Assembly (NCBI GenBank): GCA_034387635.1
Contig: JAOANU010000006.1
Span: 1,054,001-1,118,000, forward strand
Origin: Rhodosporidiobolus odoratus
Lineage: Eukaryota > Basidiomycota > Microbotryomycetes > Sporidiobolales > Sporidiobolaceae
DNA length: 64,000 nucleotides
Direction of reading: 5' to 3'
Shown here: positions 11,661-22,451 of the stretch, piece after piece
Layout: each line of letters opens with the position of its first letter
Position numbering within the stretch: the stretch's first letter is position 1
The notes under the pieces: model-generated
Database searches by the model: none
Told to the model about the DNA's origin: nothing
Seen by the model: the letters and a program-made list of their open reading frames with translations, nothing else
Made by a program: the position numbers and the translations under genes

Positions 11661-11989
11661 GCTGCTTTGATTGCTGAGCTAGCGGTAGCGAGTGCTCGAC
11701 GCAGTTACGTTGAGATGCATGGGACAAGTTAGCATTACGTTTGGTCTGTTATTCAAGCAAACGTATTCAACCCTAATCTTGACCTTCCCAATTCACCAAT
11801 GACCGGATTTGCACCCAGGCTGCTTGCTCTACGCATGTATCCAAAACAGAATGCAACCCCTTAGCAGCTAGCCTACGTCTCCCCGCCTTTCTCTCGTTTC
11901 ACCTTTCTTTCCCCCATCGCCCTTTTCTCGCCTGCCACCCTCTAGCCTGCCAACCTACTTCCCCGCGCCTCTCACCTCCCACCCCCATT
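11661..11989. other. Intergenic between the U1A-like gene and VTA1
   Basis: A 329-bp spacer between two minus-strand genes. It must contain the promoter of the U1A-like gene and the 3' end of VTA1. It is pyrimidine-rich on the plus strand in its second half. No coding frame or repeat was seen. Confidence 0.5.
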
Positions 11990-13478
11990 TCAACCCCCCA
12001 GAATTCCCAGCGCCTTCCTCAGTTCCCCCCTAGCCGTCTCCCAATCCTCATAGTCCAACGCCGATATGGCCCACTTGGCATGTTTCTGAACTTTGGCCAC
12101 CGTGGCTGGATCGTAGTTTTCTTCTACTCTAGATGCAAGTGTGGGGGGGAGAGGAGGAGCAGAGGCAGGGGGAGGGGGAGGGGCTGGGGGAAAGACGGCA
12201 CTGGCGAACCCGGCAGAGGTGGAGGAGGAGGAATGGTGGGGGGGTTGTAATTGTCGGGTTTGGTGCGATTCGGGAACTTGGGGGATGGGGACGAAGCCTG
12301 ATACAGTACCGCCGGGAGTAGAGGGGGCGGAAGTAGCAGGAGTTGAGAGGAAAGAGGGCGGAACGGGCGTTACGGCGTGAGAAGGAGGTTCAGGTGCAGA
12401 GGGGGCAGGGGGCAGGTCGATGAAATCTGGAGGTGGAGAAGGGGCTGAGGCTGAAGCGGAAGCTGAAGGGAGGGCAGACGGAGGTTGAGGGAAGGGGTAT
12501 GACTCGTCTGCTTCGTCGCTCGCCGCTGAACCATCTGCTTCGACTGGAGGAGTAGTCATCGCCGCCAGTTCAGCTTTGAGCTCCTTCTCTTCTTCCGTTC
12601 CCGTAGCGACGACTCCCTCAATCTCAGCCTCCTTGCGCATGTCGGTTCCCTCGGTTTCTTCCGGTTCGAGTCCGCCTGCAGGACCTGGAGTTGGCGTTCG
12701 ACCTTCGCGCAATGCTCGGGCAATGTCGGCGGCTTTCCACTTAGAGTAGCGGATCTTGTCCTTATTCTGTCCACCAAAGAAGCGTTCGTGAGATCCTGAA
12801 GGGCGAGAGACGGAGGAAGTAGACGCGGACGCACCTCGGACGACGCCTCGCCAAAGATAGACAACAACTCTAAAAAGTTTGCCGCGGCAAGGAATTTCCT
12901 TGCAGTTACCCTATATGACCCAGGCATTAGTCTCGAGTGAACAGCCGCTGGAGGATCAGGAGGGGACGGTGAAAAGACGCACCGACCAGCCTTCCCTTTG
13001 CGGTCCTCCCCATCTGCCACGGCAAAGATTTTCAAGCCAAAGTTTTCGATGTAAGCCGAGGCGACGGGGTCGGAAGTAAAGGCTGCATTGTCGGCATTTT
13101 CCGCTTTGACCTGCTCAGTAGCACATTGTCAGCTCTAATGGCAGACGGTCGGAAGTAGATTAGGAGGAAGAGGAAGGGGAGAAGAAAGGGGACCAACGGC
13201 TTCGAGTTGATCCATCAGGCCCAGGAGGAAGGTCTGACTGTCGGGGGCTGATGAACCGATTGACATGGCTTGTTGTAAGGCATAGTAGGTGCCTTTAGAC
13301 GGGACGAGTGGGGAGAGGTGGTGGGGGTGAGCAGACGCCAGCAGGGTCAGGATGAGGGAGAAGACGTACACCAGTAGCTGATTATGGGCTCTGCAGTGTG
13401 TAGTTCTTGCGCTCGAGCCAAGTAGGGAGAGATGAGTTTCAGGTCGGGAGGGAGCGATGCGGCGGAGGGGATTGACAT
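11990..13478 (-). CDS. VTA1: Vacuolar protein sorting-associated protein Vta1 (LIP5)
   Basis: Positive regulator of the Vps4 ATPase, which disassembles ESCRT-III in multivesicular-body sorting. The N-terminal tandem-MIT-like region begins MSIPSAASLPPDLKLISPYL at the ATG at 13478 and continues over exon joins as ISYWCTYYALQQAM, ENFGLKIFAVADGEDRKGKAG and ARKFLAAANFLELLSIFGE, then DKIRYSKWKAADIARALREG. A long Pro/Ser-rich linker with acidic patches follows. The C-terminal Vta1 dimerisation helices (YDPATVAKVQKHAKWAISAL, then DYEDWETARGELRKALGIL) bind Vps4 in the family. Stop at 11990-11992. The first donor is best read as GTACGT, giving YWC across the join. All hallmark segments are present, so it appears intact. 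Confidence 0.93.
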
Positions 13479-13852
13479 GGCGAGCAGTATCGCGTAGGGA
13501 AGGAAGACGTTGGATCGAGGTTGTAGTCGGGTGTTATCTGTACGCCTCTACGGGGTGTTCACTTGCCTCTGAGCGAGTCGAGGTGCGTAGTCGGGTATAA
13601 GAGATGAGAAAGAGTGATGAAACAACTTGATCTCCTAACGCACTCACTGTCAACAGGACAGAGGCAAACGGCCTTGCAGTAATAGCTGGGAAGTTCTATA
13701 AAACCCATCTCTCTTCGGCGCGCCGTTCCAAGCTGTGCCCCGCGGCCTCCTCCTGCTTCCTTCCGCCCTACCCTGTTGAAGCAGTTGTAATCCTGCCGAG
13801 GCGATCCTCTCCCTCTACGCAGACTCTTGCCGCGCGCTCGCCCATTTGTACC
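13479..13852. other. Divergent spacer between VTA1 and the F-box pseudogene
   Basis: 374 bp between oppositely oriented starts, presumably the VTA1 promoter. A minus-strand open frame crosses it but lacks any recognisable motif. Nothing else was seen. Confidence 0.5.
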
Positions 13853-14716
13853 ATGCCTTATTACAAGATGCCGCCCCAGCGCCCTCTCGAACTCATCTCC
13901 GACATCCTTGATATCCTCGCCGGCCCGCTGACCAGAGCCTGCGACCAAGAGGCATATCGACTTCGTCAAGAGTCACTACGCAACCTCTGCCTCGTGTCGC
14001 GGCAGATGCGCGGCCTGGCCCAGCCTTTGCTGTGTTTGGTCATCAGCCTTTTCAGCGACGAACAGATTGTAGCGATGCAGGCTGCGGTCAAGCACGGCTG
14101 GATCCCAGCCAGGCATGTTCGAGCTCTGTTCATCAGATAATTCTTCACCTCCGACTCTCACAAGGCGCAGTTCCTTCTGGGAGACGTGCCCGCCATCGCC
14201 CAGGCGTTTAGTGTGCAGCTCGAGGTTCTGGATTTGGAGTTCTTTTGCCATGACATTGTGCACAATTTGAGGTGGCGTACGGACATGACTCTTCTTGTTC
14301 AATCCACTAGTGCGTTTGGTTCTCTCTTCAGCCCTTGGCCAAGAAAGTCTCTCAGTACTCACGACTCTTTACAGAACTGCAGCATCTTTCGCCTGAGCTT
14401 CCTGTACCTCTACAAAGTCCCCCTCCGCAGGGCAGAGCTGCGCAGTCTCACTCTCGAGTGGATCACTATCGATTCGAACGATCTCGCCGCTCTCTGGAGT
14501 CCGGCCGTCACGCCTTCGCTTCGCGCTCTCTCCCTCAAAAAGCTGGGCGACTGTTTCGGGAACCGTCACCTTTCCCATCTCTGTCCACCCTATCTCGCTT
14601 GCCTCGACCTCGTGCAAGTTCCTTACGATGAGCTGCATCGCCGTCCCGCCCTTTCATCTTTGAATTGTCCTGTGCCAACCCTGATCAAGATTCCCATTCC
14701 TCGCGACCAGACTTAG
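13853..14716 (+). pseudogene. F-box-like/LRR protein gene with in-frame stops
   Basis: F-box proteins are substrate receptors of SCF ubiquitin ligases. From the ATG at 13853 the frame reads PLELISDILDILAG and SLRNLCLVSRQMRGLAQPLL, an F-box-like N-terminus as in other copies in this window. It then meets TAA at 14138-14140 directly after RHVRALFIR. The same frame stays open beyond the stop (FFTSDSHKAQFLLGD) through LRR-like text such as LRSLTLEWITIDSNDLAALW and PSLRALSLKKLG to TAG at 14714-14716. Past that TAG the frame is again open for a while (TLLQHVSLEKVGTAWPF). A possible intron lies near 14309-14373. Continuation of the protein pattern in one frame across two stops argues for a pseudogene; stop readthrough or a missed intron are alternatives. 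Confidence 0.6.
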
Positions 14717-15476
14717 CAGCAACAGACCCTCTTACAACATGTCTCTCTTGAAAAAGTTGGAACCGCCTGGCCTTTCTGTCGTCCGCCTCTGCTGCCGCAC
14801 CTTCGGCCAGTCCTCTGCCGCCGCGAAGGTTACAGACACCAGCACAGCGTACTTCGATCTCGGTGCGAGAACCTACATCCGCCCCTGTTATCACCACCGA
14901 CCATCAGCGCCGACAGTTCAAGCCTCGAGTGAGGGACACGAAGTGGCACCCCCCGAAGCGTATCACCAGCCGACTTTTGCGTCGCCTCGGTCAAAATGTA
15001 GCCAACCAGGCGGTGGTGATGACCTTGCATCTGCCAGCAACCGACGGTCATGCTAGGAACTCGGCAGGTGCGGGTAGCCTGCAAAGGACGGGAAGGGCGG
15101 GACAAGCTGGAAGATGGGAGGTCTCGCTTTCGACCGCGGCGCGAAGCGACAGAAGCCGGTATAGAGCGCTAGATGAGGAGGAGCAATGGTGGTATCACAG
15201 GGATGAAGCGGAGAAACGGGAAAAGCAGGGCAAGAGGGGGGCTCAAAGGACGTAATCTCCTAGAAAGGCGGATCTCGTTCCCGGTTCCTAGTAACGTTAG
15301 TGATGATCCTTTGTGACGATATCATCTTGGCCATTAGCGACCCCAAGCACCGGGATTGTGTAGGCTTTCGGTGCAGACAAAGAAGCTTCTTTTCCTCTCC
15401 GCTCGCTGTTCTTGCCGTCAACATCGCTCTCTTGCTTCTGGCCTACTCTCGGGACTAAAACAGCACCATACTCAGC
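14717..15476. other. Spacer between the F-box pseudogene and the muconate cyclase
   Basis: The first ~150 bp look like an eroded continuation of the F-box pseudogene. The remainder shows no recognisable protein pattern. It should contain the promoter of the gene starting at 15477. Confidence 0.45.
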
Positions 15477-17011
15477 ATGCCTACTCAATATCTACTCGTC
15501 GGAACGTTCAACACGAATCGGATCTTCACCTTCGCATTCTCATCGAAACCGGGCGAGGAGACGCTCGAACTGGTCAAGGTCAACGAGGGACAAGCCGCGC
15601 ATAGCTGGCTAGCTCTCAACGTGCGTCTGACCCTCACTCCGCTCTTCCGCTTGTCCATACCGTAAATACCGGCAACACCCTCTCGCTGTTCCTTGAAAGC
15701 CGTGGATCCTCGTACTGAAGTCATACTGCGTAGAGTGACAAGAACCGACTGTACGCTACCTCCTGGACCACACCACCCGGACTCGCATGCTACACAGTGT
15801 CTCCAACTTCGCGCTCGTCCTCTCCCGCGGTAACCTTCCTCAATGCCGTACAGACCGCCGCCCGCTCCGGCTACGTCTGCGTCTCACCCACGCACGTGTA
15901 TAGTGCTGGCGGTCCAGCTGGCGAGGTCTTCGCGCTCGACACCGCAACTGGCGCATTCAAAGACGGGGAAGATGGCTTGTTGCAAAAGCTAGATTTCGTT
16001 GGCGATGAAAGGCAGCAGGACAGTGGCGGCACGATGGACTTCGGAGGGTTGAGGCACGGGAGTCACAGCTTTGACTTGAGTCCGGATGGTACGCTAGCAT
16101 ACGTGGCCGATATGTACGCTTCTTTTACACTCCCCTTCATTCCCCTTTTAGGCCCGTGCGCTGGATGATGAAACGCTATCGGCTTCTGTGCAGCGGTCGT
16201 AACGCCATCTTCGTCTTCCGTGTCCTCCCTTCCGGCAATCTCCAGCTTGCCGAGAAGCACATTTCGCCACGGCCTAATGACGGACCGCGGCATGTGACGC
16301 CGCACCCAAACGGCAAATACGTCTACTGCGTACAAGAGCATTCGAGTATGGTCGACTGCTTCGAGGTAGATCAGCAGCAGGGAAAGTTGACTTGGCAAGG
16401 TGGGGTCAAGATCATTCCACAAGGTACTGTACTTTTCCTCCCGCTCTCTCCTAGATCCGCGATATGCGACTCGATCGCCTCTGCGCTATACCAACACGTC
16501 GTCGAGAATATCATGCAGATCACGATCCGAAAGACTATTGGGCTGGTACGTATACTTGGTTTGCACTTACTTTTCCCTCTCTTCAGTCTGTTCCCCTTCT
16601 CCCCTTCCCTCCTGCCTGCCCGCTTTCGCTACTACGTATTGACGCGCCGCTCACGTACCAGATGAGGTCCGCGTCTCTCCCTCTCAGCGCTACGTCTACT
16701 GCTCAACCCGACACCTGCAAGAAGGTACCGGAAAAGGCTGGATAGCCGTACTTGCCCTTCCCCCCTCAGGCTTGCTCGCCCCCTCTTCTGCCCCTCTAGC
16801 GCTATGGGAGACGCCAACGTCAGGTGGTTGGGCAAATGTGGTTGAGCCGGCTCCTGCGGGCTACAGCACGGAGAAGGAGGAATTTGTTGCCTTGACGGAC
16901 AGTGAACAGGGGTTGGTGATGGTGCTTGGGTGGGATGAAGAAACTCTCAGGGAGGTCGCCAGGGTACGGCTCCCAGACGGTGCAGGTGCAGCAACGGCGG
17001 TGTGGCTGTAG
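15477..17011 (+). CDS. Carboxy-cis,cis-muconate cyclase (fungal 3-carboxymuconate lactonizing enzyme)
   Basis: Seven-bladed beta-propeller lactonase family that cyclises 3-carboxy-cis,cis-muconate to a muconolactone in the fungal beta-ketoadipate (protocatechuate) pathway. Start MPTQYLLVGTFNTNRIFTFAF at 15477. The exons continue with NRLYATSWTTPPGLATYTVS, HGSHSFDLSPDGTLAYVADM, NAIFVFRVLPSGNLQLAEKH and RHVTPHPNGKYVYCVQEHSS. The DYWA/DEVRVSPSQRYVYCS join is split by an intron near 16547-16661. The end (GGWANVVEP, VALTDSEQGLVMVLGW and EVARVRLPDG) matches the family's C-terminal blade, and the stop is at 17009-17011. The close relative 6-phosphogluconolactonase is an alternative, but the C-terminal blade fits fungal CMLE better. 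No other pathway gene adjoins it. Confidence 0.8.
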
Positions 17012-18559
17012 GAATAGGCAGGAATCGAGCAAAAAAAACCCCGGCAGGACTTGCTTCTGTCTCCCTATGATACAGTCGGTATATGCCACAGAAAATACTG
17101 CTTACTGTGGACCTCTCAATACGTCTATAGTACAACTTGCTTTGTACTCGGGAAGTCCCTTGCAACCGGAACCTTCTCAACTGAGCCTCCCGCTGCTGCT
17201 CAAAAATTCCCTTTCTTCCGTGTCTGTGACCGCGTCGTCGCTCCAGCCCTGCTTCCTTTCTTCGGATCATAGTACCAATTACATTCCGTAAGTTTGGGGC
17301 GGACAGGTTTCCGCGCGTCATGACGCTGATCAACAATGGCTGATTAGCTGGTCCAAGGAAATGCAGAAATAATGGCGTACCTCAGGTTTCTTAGCATCCA
17401 CGATATCGGCAACGCGACGCTGCAAATTTGGACATCAGCTCAGCTCTTGACGCTGCAAGAACAAGCACGCACATTGAGGGCATATGGTCGCGCATAAATT
17501 GGAACGTTGACAAGCTATCACCCTCACTCTCCAAAAGACGCTGGTCCTGTAAGGACCGCCAAACCTCAAGAGAGCTGCTCTGCATCCCACTTAAATATGC
17601 TGCCGTAAGCTGAGGCGGATAGTATTTTGTCCAAACTTCTGCCTCTTCGGATCGTCCCGAATCTCGAGCAGTCCCAGACTTGTATTCATTGAGGCTGTTC
17701 CTGCAGTGGTGGCTGGACAGGCAACGAGCTGTTGCTGTAAAGAGTGCCCAGCGGAAATAACGGCGGACACCTGCAGGAAGTACCGTCAATCGGCGCTTTT
17801 GTTGCTTGCGAGGGAAAGTGAGTATTTACCTCAACAGCTCGTTCTTCATGCCCTGGCAAAGGATGACAAGCTGTACTAGGTTGCGCTTGGCGAAATCATC
17901 TTCGGCGAAATCATCTTCTTGCTACCTTGGCGGGGTTTGGATTCTTGCGTGGCGAGAAAAGGGCGTGGGTCATTCGGTGCTGGCGAGCCCGGGGCACGGG
18001 TTGGAAGGGCGAGTAACCCCCCAACTGCGGAGTAGTGCGCTCATCATCTGTGCTAGAGATGCTCAGACAAAGGTGAGAAGGAGAAACTGGCGAAGCAGAC
18101 CGGACATCCCTTCGGTAAACGGAGAGCGGCTAAAAAAGGAGGCGTGTGCCACGAACATATTAGTATTACGCTCGACGCAGGACATTGCCGAGGCCCACCT
18201 GGTCTTCCTCGACTTCGGTACCACACAGGCGCGAGATGAGCATATCGCAATCATGAGGATGCACCACGACCAGTTTGTCGCAGACCATGGCTATCATCCG
18301 CTGTAGCCTAAAGGTGAATGGAGACTTGCGGATCAGAGTTTTTTGATAGCCCAATTGCATGATTTCTTTGGTACGGCCTTTGCCGAATGGTATAGGATGG
18401 AGGCTGTAAGGGATAGAGCAGGAGTGATCAGGGTGTAGTATAGGAGGCCAATGTAAGTCACGAACAACCTCCTCCAATCGGCTGGCGGACAGGAGAAACA
18501 GAGGCCACGAAGCTCTGATGATAATCGGTCTGCTGTCATGCTCGGCCTGCGAACCGCTT
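17012..18559. other. Gene-poor region after the muconate cyclase
   Basis: About 1.5 kb with only short, unrecognised open frames on both strands. It contains a perfect 15-bp tandem duplication at 17889-17918. The part nearest 18560 may be eroded downstream sequence of the minus-strand SNF2 relic. No gene is supported. Confidence 0.45.
17889..17918. repeat. 15-bp perfect tandem duplication
   Basis: The unit GGCGAAATCATCTTC occurs twice head to tail in a non-coding stretch. It is probably a recent slippage or microhomology event of no obvious function. Confidence 0.85.
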
Positions 18560-19330
18560 GCATCGAGACAGTACAGATTGAACGACTCACCTATGTAGTA
18601 GACGTGATCCGCCGCGACCTGCGAGACGAGAAAAAGACAAAGCCAGTCGCAGTTAGGAAGGTCAATGCAGCCTATCATCGTCTCGGGGAGACTGAACAAC
18701 GCACCAAGTTCAGACCGACACCTCCTGCCTTCGTCAAAGCGAGCAGGCCCTCACCCGTACTGGACTTGCGTACCACCTTCTGGCGTAATGCCTCAGAATA
18801 AGTTATGTCGAGGCGACGGTAGCTGTGCGAGCGAGCCTTGTCAGCCAGAGATCCGTGCAGATCTCTCGGGCTCACCTTGCGACGAGAAGTATTGACCATC
18901 GACAGGATAGGAGAGAAGGCAAAGGGAAAAGGAGAGAGGAAACGAGACGAACTGGAATTTCTCCGTGTTGAGCTTGCGCTCGAGGAGGTCGATGTAACCG
19001 GTAGACTACGAATGATGCGGCCTTTATCACACTCCTGCAGACTTGCTGGGAGAGAGATGAATTGGAGGAAAGAAGGCGCGCACCTGGGAGGAACAATCCC
19101 AGATCAATAATATCATTGTCCTTCGCCTTTGCCGCCTTCAAACAAGTTGACCCGCGCAGCCACCTGGGTGCCGGACCCGGTAGGACCCTGCTCCAGTTGT
19201 AGTATAGGCTTCTTCGGGTGCTCCGCTTGACCTGCGTACTCCACCGTGGCCAGGGCGTCCTCTTCTGCTGAAGGAACAGTTTCGACAACCCAGCCTTGCT
19301 TCTTTGTCTATCTGCGGGGCGAAGAGGATG
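18560..19330 (-). pseudogene. SNF2/Rad5-Rad16-like helicase C-terminal fragment, decayed (copy 1)
   Basis: Reading the minus strand downward, scattered frames recall the second helicase lobe of SNF2 ATPases. These are GYIDLLERKLNTEKFQFV near 18970, then LADKARSHSYRRLD, RQKVVRKSSTGEG and the motif V segment KAGGVGLNL (18705-18731), then, after an intron-like gap ending CTCGCAG, VAADHVYYIG near 18600. The pieces lie in different frames with no continuous product, and no N-terminal lobe is present. A second degenerate copy lies inverted at 48500-49215, and the two match over long nucleotide stretches, including the intron-like gap. No function is expected. Subfamily (Rad5/Rad16-like) is a guess from the style of the motifs. 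Confidence 0.65.
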
Positions 19331-19761
19331 GGGAAGGGCGAGTGCCGCTAGCGTCCCGAAGCGGGGCGACCTCGCGTAGTCGAGAACGAGGACGTAAGCC
19401 TGGATCGAAGGCATGAGAGAGAAGTTCCGCACCGGCGCACCCGAATTCTGCAGGTCCTCCAGGTGGTGCAGGAGCAGTCTATGGTGTTGCTTCATCCGTT
19501 GTTCCTTCAGTCGGGAGTCGCTCAGAGAACGGGAGACGCTGGTCCGCCACGCGAGCTTGAACTCAATGAGCAGCGCTGGTCCTGCTCCTCAGCTGGTGGC
19601 AAGCAGCGCTCGACGAGAAAGGTAGGAAGGTGGGGAGCGATGAGGAATGAAGAACGTTGGAGGTAGAGAAGCTCGCTGCTTGCCGATGTCACCAGGCGAA
19701 GCCCCAGGCAACCAGACGGAGAAAACAAGAGTAGCGAAGTGTCTATTTCTTCGGTGTTCAA
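19331..19761. other. Spacer between the SNF2 relic and SHY1
   Basis: Open frames on both strands lack recognisable domains. It may hold more eroded N-terminal sequence of the SNF2 relic, and it includes the SHY1 3' flank. No gene is supported. Confidence 0.4.
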
Positions 19762-21016
19762 CTACTTGATGCCCCTCATTTGCGCCGTCGTGATCGACGT
19801 CGGTCTTCGCATCAGTCGCCAGAACATGAAGCTAGTCGCGAGGGAAAGGGAGAACCTGCGCATCCAAATCCAGACGAACGCAAGTAAGCAAGAGCAGGAG
19901 ACGAGAGTTCGGAAAAGACGCGCCAGGTTACGGCGTAGGTGGCGTGCATGTTCCGCAGCTCAATTGTAGCATTGCGACCAACAGGAATACCTTGTCGAAG
20001 GAGAATGTCAACTTTGCCGGGGTGGTCGTCTGCGAGGGTAGAAAGCAGGAGCATCGTCGGCAAACACAAAAAAACAGCAGGAAGAAAGCCCACCGTAGAT
20101 CTGATCGACTAGTACCGGTTGTGCACCAGTGTACTTGGCGATTTCAGCGATATTGGAGAAAACCCATTGACCCTTTTCCGGCTGGTTGACGGGTGTGAAG
20201 GAATTGGGCGCTTCTTGATCCCGCAGCATGCCGATAATCTCGACGCGTTCCTTGCCCTGCACAACTCGAACGCATCAGCAAAAGCAGTAAGCGCAAGAAG
20301 CAGACGAAGAACGCACCAAACTAGCTGGCCTCGTCTCAGCATCCTTGAACTCCCGCTTGACGAATCCTCGGTTGATCAGGATTGCATCCTGCCCTTCGCC
20401 TCGGATTAAAGGAGTAAAGACGTGGTAGCCGAGCTGTCCATCGCGCGTCTTGGGTCCCAGTTCAATCGAGTTTTGATGGTCGAGGGTGCCAGTGATGAAG
20501 ACTTTTCTCCAGGCGAATTCCGGAATGGCTGCCGTGCTGCGAATCACTCGGAAGCATCAGCTCCAATTGATCGGGAGGGTCAAGGACAGGGAGACGCACT
20601 CGATCTTGGCTGGCAACCTCACTGGGGGCTGATGCAACTTGGAGTCGAGTTGATCAATCAAGTCAACCTTCCATTGCAATCGCTTGACTTGCCATGCGCC
20701 CAGTCCCAGAGTGAAGAGAGGCATAAGTCCGACGAGGAGGAGGAAAGGGCGGGCTCGGAGTTTGTCACGGGCAGTTTGAGAGATGGTCGAGGAAGATGTC
20801 GAGGCATGGCGAACGAACGGGGACAAGACGGGGCGGGGTGGTAGCTGTGTATGGGAGTGTCAGCAAGCGCTGGTACAGAGCACACAGGGGCGGAGTGCTT
20901 ACTTGAGTCGATATTCGGGGAGTTGCTCGCAGGAGAGAAGCGGCATGAGGAGAAGGTGGCAACTGAGCTGCGCGGTTGAGACTGCGCAAGGCAGGCTTGG
21001 TGGTGTTGCCTAGCAT
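19762..21016 (-). CDS. SHY1: SURF1/Shy1 cytochrome c oxidase assembly factor
   Basis: Inner-mitochondrial-membrane protein needed to assemble cytochrome c oxidase (Cox1 and haem a stages). The ATG at 21016 gives MLGNTTKPALRSLNRAAQLP, a basic presequence; a longer frame would need a TTG start. Exon 2 carries the first membrane segment, FLLLVGLMPLFTLGLGAWQV followed by KRLQWKVDLI. Later exons have AWRKVFITGTLDHQNSIELG, GYHVFTPLI and ILINRGFVKREF, then GKGQWVFSNIAEI-type text (here EKGQWVFSNIAEIAKYTG), PVLVDQIYG, and RNATIELRNMHATYAVTWYS. The C-terminal membrane segment is SLSLATSFMFWRLMRRP, with stop at 19762-19764. Two hydrophobic segments flanking an intermembrane-space domain match the family. 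It appears intact, with about five exons. Confidence 0.93.
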
Positions 21017-22451
21017 GCTTATGTAGCTTTTATGGCTCGTGCGGGCGGCCGAGGTCAGACGCCGCAAGCCGAAAGTTGCTGAGATCGCTTTCCTTCCTGC
21101 AACCTCATACTTAGTCCAGAATACGCTATATAAAGCTCAACCAAGTCAAACCGTAGTATGCAATCGATGCTTGTCCGTCGAGCGGCCGCCTGCCGCTGTT
21201 CCCGCCGACCTCGCCCGATCACTTCAGCCGGTTCTTCGAGTCGTACTCCTTCAGGCGGTACGTAAACGAGCCGCTGCAACGATCTGCTGGCGGTATATGT
21301 CTGCCGGTGCAAATGCTGTCAGGCGTACGCAATCTGCTCGTAAGCTAGTCGTCTTCGTTCTCTTCGCTTGCGGATGACATCAACTTTATTCTCCCTGCCA
21401 GGCTCTCTGCGTTCGCTCTGCGTCTAGTTCCTTAACGCAGCTCGAGAAAGGGCGCAACTAGCTGACGACTACTCACACTCGAGGCCAAAAACGGCCGACA
21501 ATGCCTTCAAGCTGTCATGCGTTTTCTCGCTGGCAAATCCCCACGATGTGACAGCATCTGCCTCATCTCGTCCTGCCAGACCAGGTGTCAACGGGCGATC
21601 TCAGCCTGGTGCGCTGTACTTGAGATCATGGCTCGCCGTTCTGAGCCTACCGTCCTGCCGCTTACTCTGGTTCTCCCTCTGCATGCAGTTATCTCGCTCC
21701 CGCTTTTTCGGCTTCTCCAGCTGGGCGTTATCTCACCAACTTCATGGGCGGCCATGCTCGAGTTTGCTGCAATCTTTTCCTGCTTCCAATCTCCGCCGAC
21801 CAAGTCCCATTCATCCCCGCCGTAGCGGCTCGACGACTCCCGACCACGCCCAGTAATCCGGGACCAGCTCCGGCTCCGAACACTGAACTTTGCTGTGCTC
21901 TCATGGCCCGCTAGCCACTCACGTTTACGGCGTTTGCCTCAGGTGATAACGTCGGTGTTTGCCATGCGGCTTGCCGTGTATTATCCAAGAAGGCGGAGAC
22001 CCCAGACCGGGGAAGGCGATTACAGGAACCGGATTGCTACTCGACCTTCTCAAACGCCTTTCAACGTCGACGTACGCCTCGATAGAGGTTGGGCATGGCT
22101 GCAAGTCAAGCTGCAAGATCACCCTACCATTCGGTTCCACCTGGGAAACGTCAAGATGCGGTAAACGGGGAAGGAGACGCGACCAGCACTTTTCTCCAAG
22201 ACTTGGATCAATTTCTTGGCGTTGGCTTGAGCGGGCGGCTCTCCACTCTAAGAGCGAGACGAGCCTCAAAAGAGACATAGCCACTGCAAAGATAGCATTA
22301 GGCATGGGGGGCTGTGCGCCGGGCTCATATGAAGGGGGATCGAGGACGGGGTCTCCCTCTTTCCCTCTCCCATACCTACTTAATCCCCCGCCTCGCTTAT
22401 CACCTCTTCCCCCTCACGCTTTCTCTCCCTCTCCAGACCAGTCTCTTCAAG
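21017..22451. other. Gene-poor 1.4-kb region between SHY1 and the permease
   Basis: It holds the divergent promoters of SHY1 (minus) and the amino-acid permease (plus). A TATA-like CTATATAAAG lies near 21127, about 110 bp upstream of the SHY1 start but on the plus strand. Several 90-130 codon open frames exist, but none has a recognisable motif. The last 120 bp before the permease ATG are strongly pyrimidine-rich (CT blocks), common in yeast-type highly expressed promoters. Confidence 0.5.

Noticed and set aside
17391..17789. Minus-strand 132-codon frame as a gene
   Set aside because: Starts without a clear context, no family resemblance, and no supporting exons.
21017..21067. Longer SHY1 N-terminus
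   Set aside because: Requires a TTG start; the ATG at 21016 yields a standard presequence.
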